A DNA stretch of 64,000 nucleotides. It comes from Candidatus Poribacteria bacterium. GTDB lineage: Bacteria; Poribacteria; WGA-4E; WGA-3G. How positions within the stretch are numbered: the stretch's first letter is position 1; every line of letters starts with the position of its first letter. The notes below the pieces were generated by a model, which had not been told where the DNA came from, did not search any database, and saw only the letters and a program-made list of their open reading frames with translations. The DNA lies in the NCBI GenBank assembly GCA_028820635.1, contig JAPPIG010000042.1:62001-126000 (forward strand). Reading direction: 5' to 3'. The translations under genes were made by a program, and so were the position numbers. This document shows, piece by piece, positions 60,563-64,000 of the stretch.

Positions 60563-63232
60563 ATGCAACGCACAGATAAAACAAATAGAGACATAGTTGA
60601 CGATAGTTTTGCCGAGGCATACTTTTTTGATACTGAACAGACTGATGAGATGCTGAGCAGGTCTGGAGAGATCGCCTCACACTGGCAACCTTTCATTCAA
60701 GCACTGAATACGCTCGGTCTTGAAGAGATGGTCGCTCGGCACAAGGATGCAGTACGCCTACTTCGGGAAAACGGTGTCACTTATGTTGTTCATGGGGAAA
60801 AGCACGGGCATCGCCTATGGGAATTAGACCCTATTCCGCTGATTATTTCAAACTCAGACTGGGAATCCATCTCAACAGGACTTATACAACGCGCTGAACT
60901 TTTAAATCTGATTTTGAAGGACCTGTACGGCGAGAAAAGGTTAATCAAAGAAGGGTTGATACCGCCAGAAGTTGTCTATGCACACGCAGGATTCTTGCGT
61001 CCTTGTAACGAGTTATTATCCGCAAATACCAATCTTCTATTAACATACGCTGCAGATTTGGCTAAAGATTCCAGCGGAAATATATGGGTGCTGAGTGATC
61101 GCACGCAAACACCGTCAGGAGCAGGGTACGCCCTTGAAAATCGCACTGTTTTGGCGCGAACATTGCCGCACCTCTTTGGCGAAGCTGGTGTTCATCGGTT
61201 ATCTTTCTTCTTTCGAGCGATGCAAAATAGTATTGCGGAACTTGCACCACACCAAAAAGACAATCCCAATGTCGTTGTACTAACACCCGGTCCTTACAAT
61301 GAAACCTACTTTGAGCACGCTTACTTAGCGAGTTATCTCGGTTACACACTGGCTCAAGGCGATGACCTGACAGTGTTAGATGGACATGTATGGTTGAAAT
61401 CACTGGATGGACTTCAGCCAGTAGACATCATTTTGCGGCGCGTGGACGATATTTTCTGTGACCCGTTGGAACTACGGCAGGACTCACGGCTCGGCGTGGC
61501 AGGTCTGTTGGAGGCAATCCGTCAAGGCAACGTTGTTGTCATAAATCCTCCTGGTAGCAGCGTTCTGGAAAACCCCGCCCTGATACCTTTTCTGCCAGAC
61601 ATTGCAAAACAATTGATCGGTGAAGATTTATGCCTCCCCTCCGTAACAACTTGGTGGTGCGGACAACCGAAACATCAAGACTATGTACTGACAAATCTTA
61701 AAGAGTTAGTCATCAAACCTATTTATCGCCAACCGAACACGAGACCACTATTCGGTACAGAACTTAGCTCCACTGAAGTTGACACACTTCGCGCGCAGAT
61801 TAATGCGCAACCGCATCTCTATGTTGGACAGGAGTATATTTCCTTTTCTACAACACCATCTCTTATAGAGGGAAAACTTGAACCACGCCGTGCAATTCTG
61901 CGCAGCTTCTTATTTGCGGAAAAAGGAGGTTATGCTGTAATGCCAGGTGGACTAACTCGCTGTGAAGGTGAAGCAGGCGAATTAACAGTTACTATTCAAG
62001 GCGGTGGTATCAGTAAAGATACTTGGATTTTAGCACCTGAACCAGAACCACATATCAGTTTGTGGCAGCATTCGAAAAGCGGCCCCATCATCTCTGAAGA
62101 CTCCCAAGGTTTATCAAGTCGTTCTGCAGAAAATCTCTACTGGGTAGGGCGCTATGCGGAACGTGCAGAGGGACACGCACGTCTTCTTCGGATAACATTA
62201 GACAAAATTAAAATGGGTTTAGAAGTTTTACCTTTGGGGCAACCTCTCCCTTCAGCAGTTTTCACAGAAACACACGGGGAAGACTCAAGGGACGTATCTG
62301 AACTCGCGTATCTCCGCAGTATGCTCCGTTCACTAACCGGTTTAACTTCATCTCATCCAGGATTTGTTAGTAAAGACGGACAAGGATTAGAAAACGAACT
62401 GCTTTCCATTATGCTTGATACAGCAAACAGTGGAAGTCTTGTGTCAACACTTCAATCGCTGGTGAGTGCTGCGTATGCTGTCCGTGATCGTTGGTCAACA
62501 GATACATGGCGTGTTATGAACAGCATTGAGAACTTATGTAGCACACTTGAAAAGTACAGCACTAACGATAAGAACTTGCAAATACAATCCTCCTCAAGTG
62601 AATCTGATAAACGCACACTACAACACATCCAAACCGAACTTGATCAACTCATGATTTTTCTTGCAGCACTGAGTGGACTCAACGCGGAGAGCATGACTCA
62701 GACAATCGGTTGGGTCAGTCTTGATATGGGGCGGCGCGTTGAACGGGCATTACTTCTCATTGTGCTGTGTCGGTCAAGCCTTGTCGCCGTTCAGGAAGAG
62801 TGGATTGAACATCTGCTGCTTGAGTCTATACTTGCCGCTGCAGAAAGCCTAATTACCTATCGGAGTCGTTATCGGTCAGCATTACACCTGCCAACAGCAC
62901 TTGAAATGTTACTGCTTGACGAAACGAATCCACGTTCGTTGGTCTACCAGTTAAAACGACTCCAAGAGCAAATACGTGATCTTCCTCGGGAAAAGTCGGG
63001 CTATCGTCTTAGTGAAGAAGAACAACTAATTTTAGAAGGATTAACGCAGCTGCAACTCTCAAATACATTCCAGCTTGCACAACGGTCTGAACAAAGTACG
63101 CAACGTCAAGGATTAGAGAAGCTTTTGGTTCGACTTGCACAAATTTTGATAGAATTATCCGATGTTCTCACGCAAACCTATTTCAGTCATGTACAGGGAC
63201 CTCAACAGTTGGTTACAACCGATCCTTCATAG
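60563..63232 (+). CDS. Fused CP-ATP-grasp and alpha-E protein
   Basis: 889 residues. The N-terminal ~495 residues correspond to the stand-alone CP-ATP-grasp protein (VVHGEKHGHRLWELDPIPLI, NVVVLTPGPYNETYFEHAYL, VMPGGLTR, QGGGISKDTWIL). After a short linker, residues ~510-870 are alpha-E (SRSAENLYWVGRYAERAEGH, LGWVSLDMGRRVERALL-like GWVSLDMGRRVERALLLI). In the ATP-grasp half the EDN motif of the paralogue is SDR (178-180) and the glycine loop SGGYG is replaced by QPNTRPLFG, so the nucleotide/metal site is altered. It follows the DUF2126 gene by 48 nt. Confidence 0.88.
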   Translation: MQRTDKTNRDIVDDSFAEAYFFDTEQTDEMLSRSGEIASHWQPFIQALNTLGLEEMVARHKDAVRLLRENGVTYVVHGEKHGHRLWELDPIPLIISNSDWESISTGLIQRAELLNLILKDLYGEKRLIKEGLIPPEVVYAHAGFLRPCNELLSANTNLLLTYAADLAKDSSGNIWVLSDRTQTPSGAGYALENRTVLARTLPHLFGEAGVHRLSFFFRAMQNSIAELAPHQKDNPNVVVLTPGPYNETYFEHAYLASYLGYTLAQGDDLTVLDGHVWLKSLDGLQPVDIILRRVDDIFCDPLELRQDSRLGVAGLLEAIRQGNVVVINPPGSSVLENPALIPFLPDIAKQLIGEDLCLPSVTTWWCGQPKHQDYVLTNLKELVIKPIYRQPNTRPLFGTELSSTEVDTLRAQINAQPHLYVGQEYISFSTTPSLIEGKLEPRRAILRSFLFAEKGGYAVMPGGLTRCEGEAGELTVTIQGGGISKDTWILAPEPEPHISLWQHSKSGPIISEDSQGLSSRSAENLYWVGRYAERAEGHARLLRITLDKIKMGLEVLPLGQPLPSAVFTETHGEDSRDVSELAYLRSMLRSLTGLTSSHPGFVSKDGQGLENELLSIMLDTANSGSLVSTLQSLVSAAYAVRDRWSTDTWRVMNSIENLCSTLEKYSTNDKNLQIQSSSSESDKRTLQHIQTELDQLMIFLAALSGLNAESMTQTIGWVSLDMGRRVERALLLIVLCRSSLVAVQEEWIEHLLLESILAAAESLITYRSRYRSALHLPTALEMLLLDETNPRSLVYQLKRLQEQIRDLPREKSGYRLSEEEQLILEGLTQLQLSNTFQLAQRSEQSTQRQGLEKLLVRLAQILIELSDVLTQTYFSHVQGPQQLVTTDPS

Positions 63233-63241
63233 GTTTATACA

Positions 63242-64000
63242 ATGCCAATAAACTATAAAATTACCCATAACACTCAATACAGTTATAACAGTCTTGTCAA
63301 CCTTTGTCATAACGAAGCACGGCTGACTCCCCGAAGTTCCGCTCAACAAGTCTGTACACAAAGTGAATTTATTGTTGAGCCGGAGCCAACAAGTTACCGT
63401 GAACGAAAGGATTTCTTCGGAAATACTGTTTATTATTTCTCTATTCAACGTCCGCATCAAGATTTGAGCGTTACGGTTACAAGCCATGTGGAGATGAAAG
63501 AGTCCCGAATACAAACGGATGCTGTGAAGGATATAGTCTGGGAAACTGTTCAAGAGCAGTTAAAGATTGATCAGGATGCGGAGATTTTAGAAGTACGGCA
63601 ATACATGCTTGACTCTCCAATGATCCAAGAGATGCCCGAACTTCGTACTTACGCGGATAGTTCATTCACCAAAAGACGTTCCTTGCTGGAAGCGGTAGAA
63701 GATTTAATTAAGCGTTTTTATGAAGATTTTACCTACGATCCAGGTTTTACTACCGTTGCTACACCTCTGGCAGAGGTGATAGAACATCGCAGGGGTGTGT
63801 GTCAGGACTTCGCACATCTTGGAATTGGTTGTTTGCGCGCAATGGGTTTGGCAGCGCGGTACGTCAGTGGATATATTGAAACGGTAGCACAGCCAGACCA
63901 AGAACAGTTAGTAGGAACAAGTGCGTCGCACGCGTGGTTTTCAGTTTATCTGCCGGACATTGGCTGGATAGATTTTGACCCGACCAACAACCAAATTCCG
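63242..64000 (+). CDS. Transglutaminase-like cysteine peptidase, 3' end outside the window
   Basis: Open from the ATG at 63242 to the window edge (253 codons), 9 nt after the fused ligase gene. MPINYKITHNTQYSYNSLV is the typical bacterial transglutaminase N-terminal start (beta domain, ~1-80). The catalytic triad is C187 (HRRGVCQDFAH), H230 (SASHAWFSVY) and D246 (GWIDFDPTNN). Such proteins in these clusters are predicted peptidases or transpeptidases that cut or transfer the ligated peptide. Only a few tens of residues should be missing. Confidence 0.9.
   Translation, partial: MPINYKITHNTQYSYNSLVNLCHNEARLTPRSSAQQVCTQSEFIVEPEPTSYRERKDFFGNTVYYFSIQRPHQDLSVTVTSHVEMKESRIQTDAVKDIVWETVQEQLKIDQDAEILEVRQYMLDSPMIQEMPELRTYADSSFTKRRSLLEAVEDLIKRFYEDFTYDPGFTTVATPLAEVIEHRRGVCQDFAHLGIGCLRAMGLAARYVSGYIETVAQPDQEQLVGTSASHAWFSVYLPDIGWIDFDPTNNQIP

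Overview
The window looks like a chromosomal segment of an uncultured Gram-negative bacterium. Evidence for a diderm envelope is two Omp85/BamA-like barrels, a SprA-like giant outer-membrane protein and a TonB-like anchor. The style (many secreted PD40 propellers, LamG and DUF4159 proteins, permuted ATP-grasp clusters, abundant small palindromic repeats, moderate AT-richness) is most reminiscent of Candidatus Poribacteria or a related lineage. That is an inference from gene style, not from a marker tree.

Layout. 1-8.4 kb: a partial TPR protein, a small membrane protein, then two ECF sigma factors, each fused through one transmembrane helix to a different periplasmic domain (C-type lectin; LolA/RseB-like), with a secreted lectin-like protein between them. 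The two share a nearly identical promoter and sigma module (about 575 bp). 8.4-13.5 kb: three PD40 propeller genes, two of them nearly identical through a mosaic segmental duplication that also left a fragment of an ECF-sensor gene. 13.9-20.5 kb: an envelope operon (Omp85-like, TonB-like/PA14, Omp85-like, DUF4159). 20.6-28.4 kb, minus strand: two LamG proteins, DNA polymerase III delta, an FmdB zinc ribbon, an Rpn-type nuclease, a CARDB/terpene-cyclase-toroid protein and an NHL propeller. 28.4-29.2 kb: a non-coding mobile element with terminal inverted repeats and a 9-bp target duplication.

29.2-41.3 kb: an orphan secreted protein, threonine synthase and a carbamoyltransferase (one operon with a perfect sigma-70 promoter), the 2151-residue SprA-like protein, then three small or secreted genes. 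41.9-52.1 kb: three tRNAs (Val-CAC, Met/Ile-CAT, Gly-CCC), the mutS2-dnaG-(truncated sigma)-rpoD run, a TPR/PD40 pair and a peroxiredoxin. 52.6-64 kb: an FGE-fold protein, then a predicted peptide-ligation cluster (permuted ATP-grasp, alpha-E, transglutaminase-DUF2126 amidoligase, ATP-grasp/alpha-E fusion, second transglutaminase cut by the window end).

The most notable pattern is a short C-terminal motif, roughly KLTTxWGxLKR, shared by eight secreted proteins of at least three unrelated folds. It looks like an undescribed sorting or anchoring tag. Also notable are the one-polypeptide membrane sigma/sensor fusions with an ECF-type promoter, a sigma region 2-only paralogue translationally coupled to dnaG, and several families of small inverted-repeat elements, two copies of which supply the stop codon of the adjacent gene.
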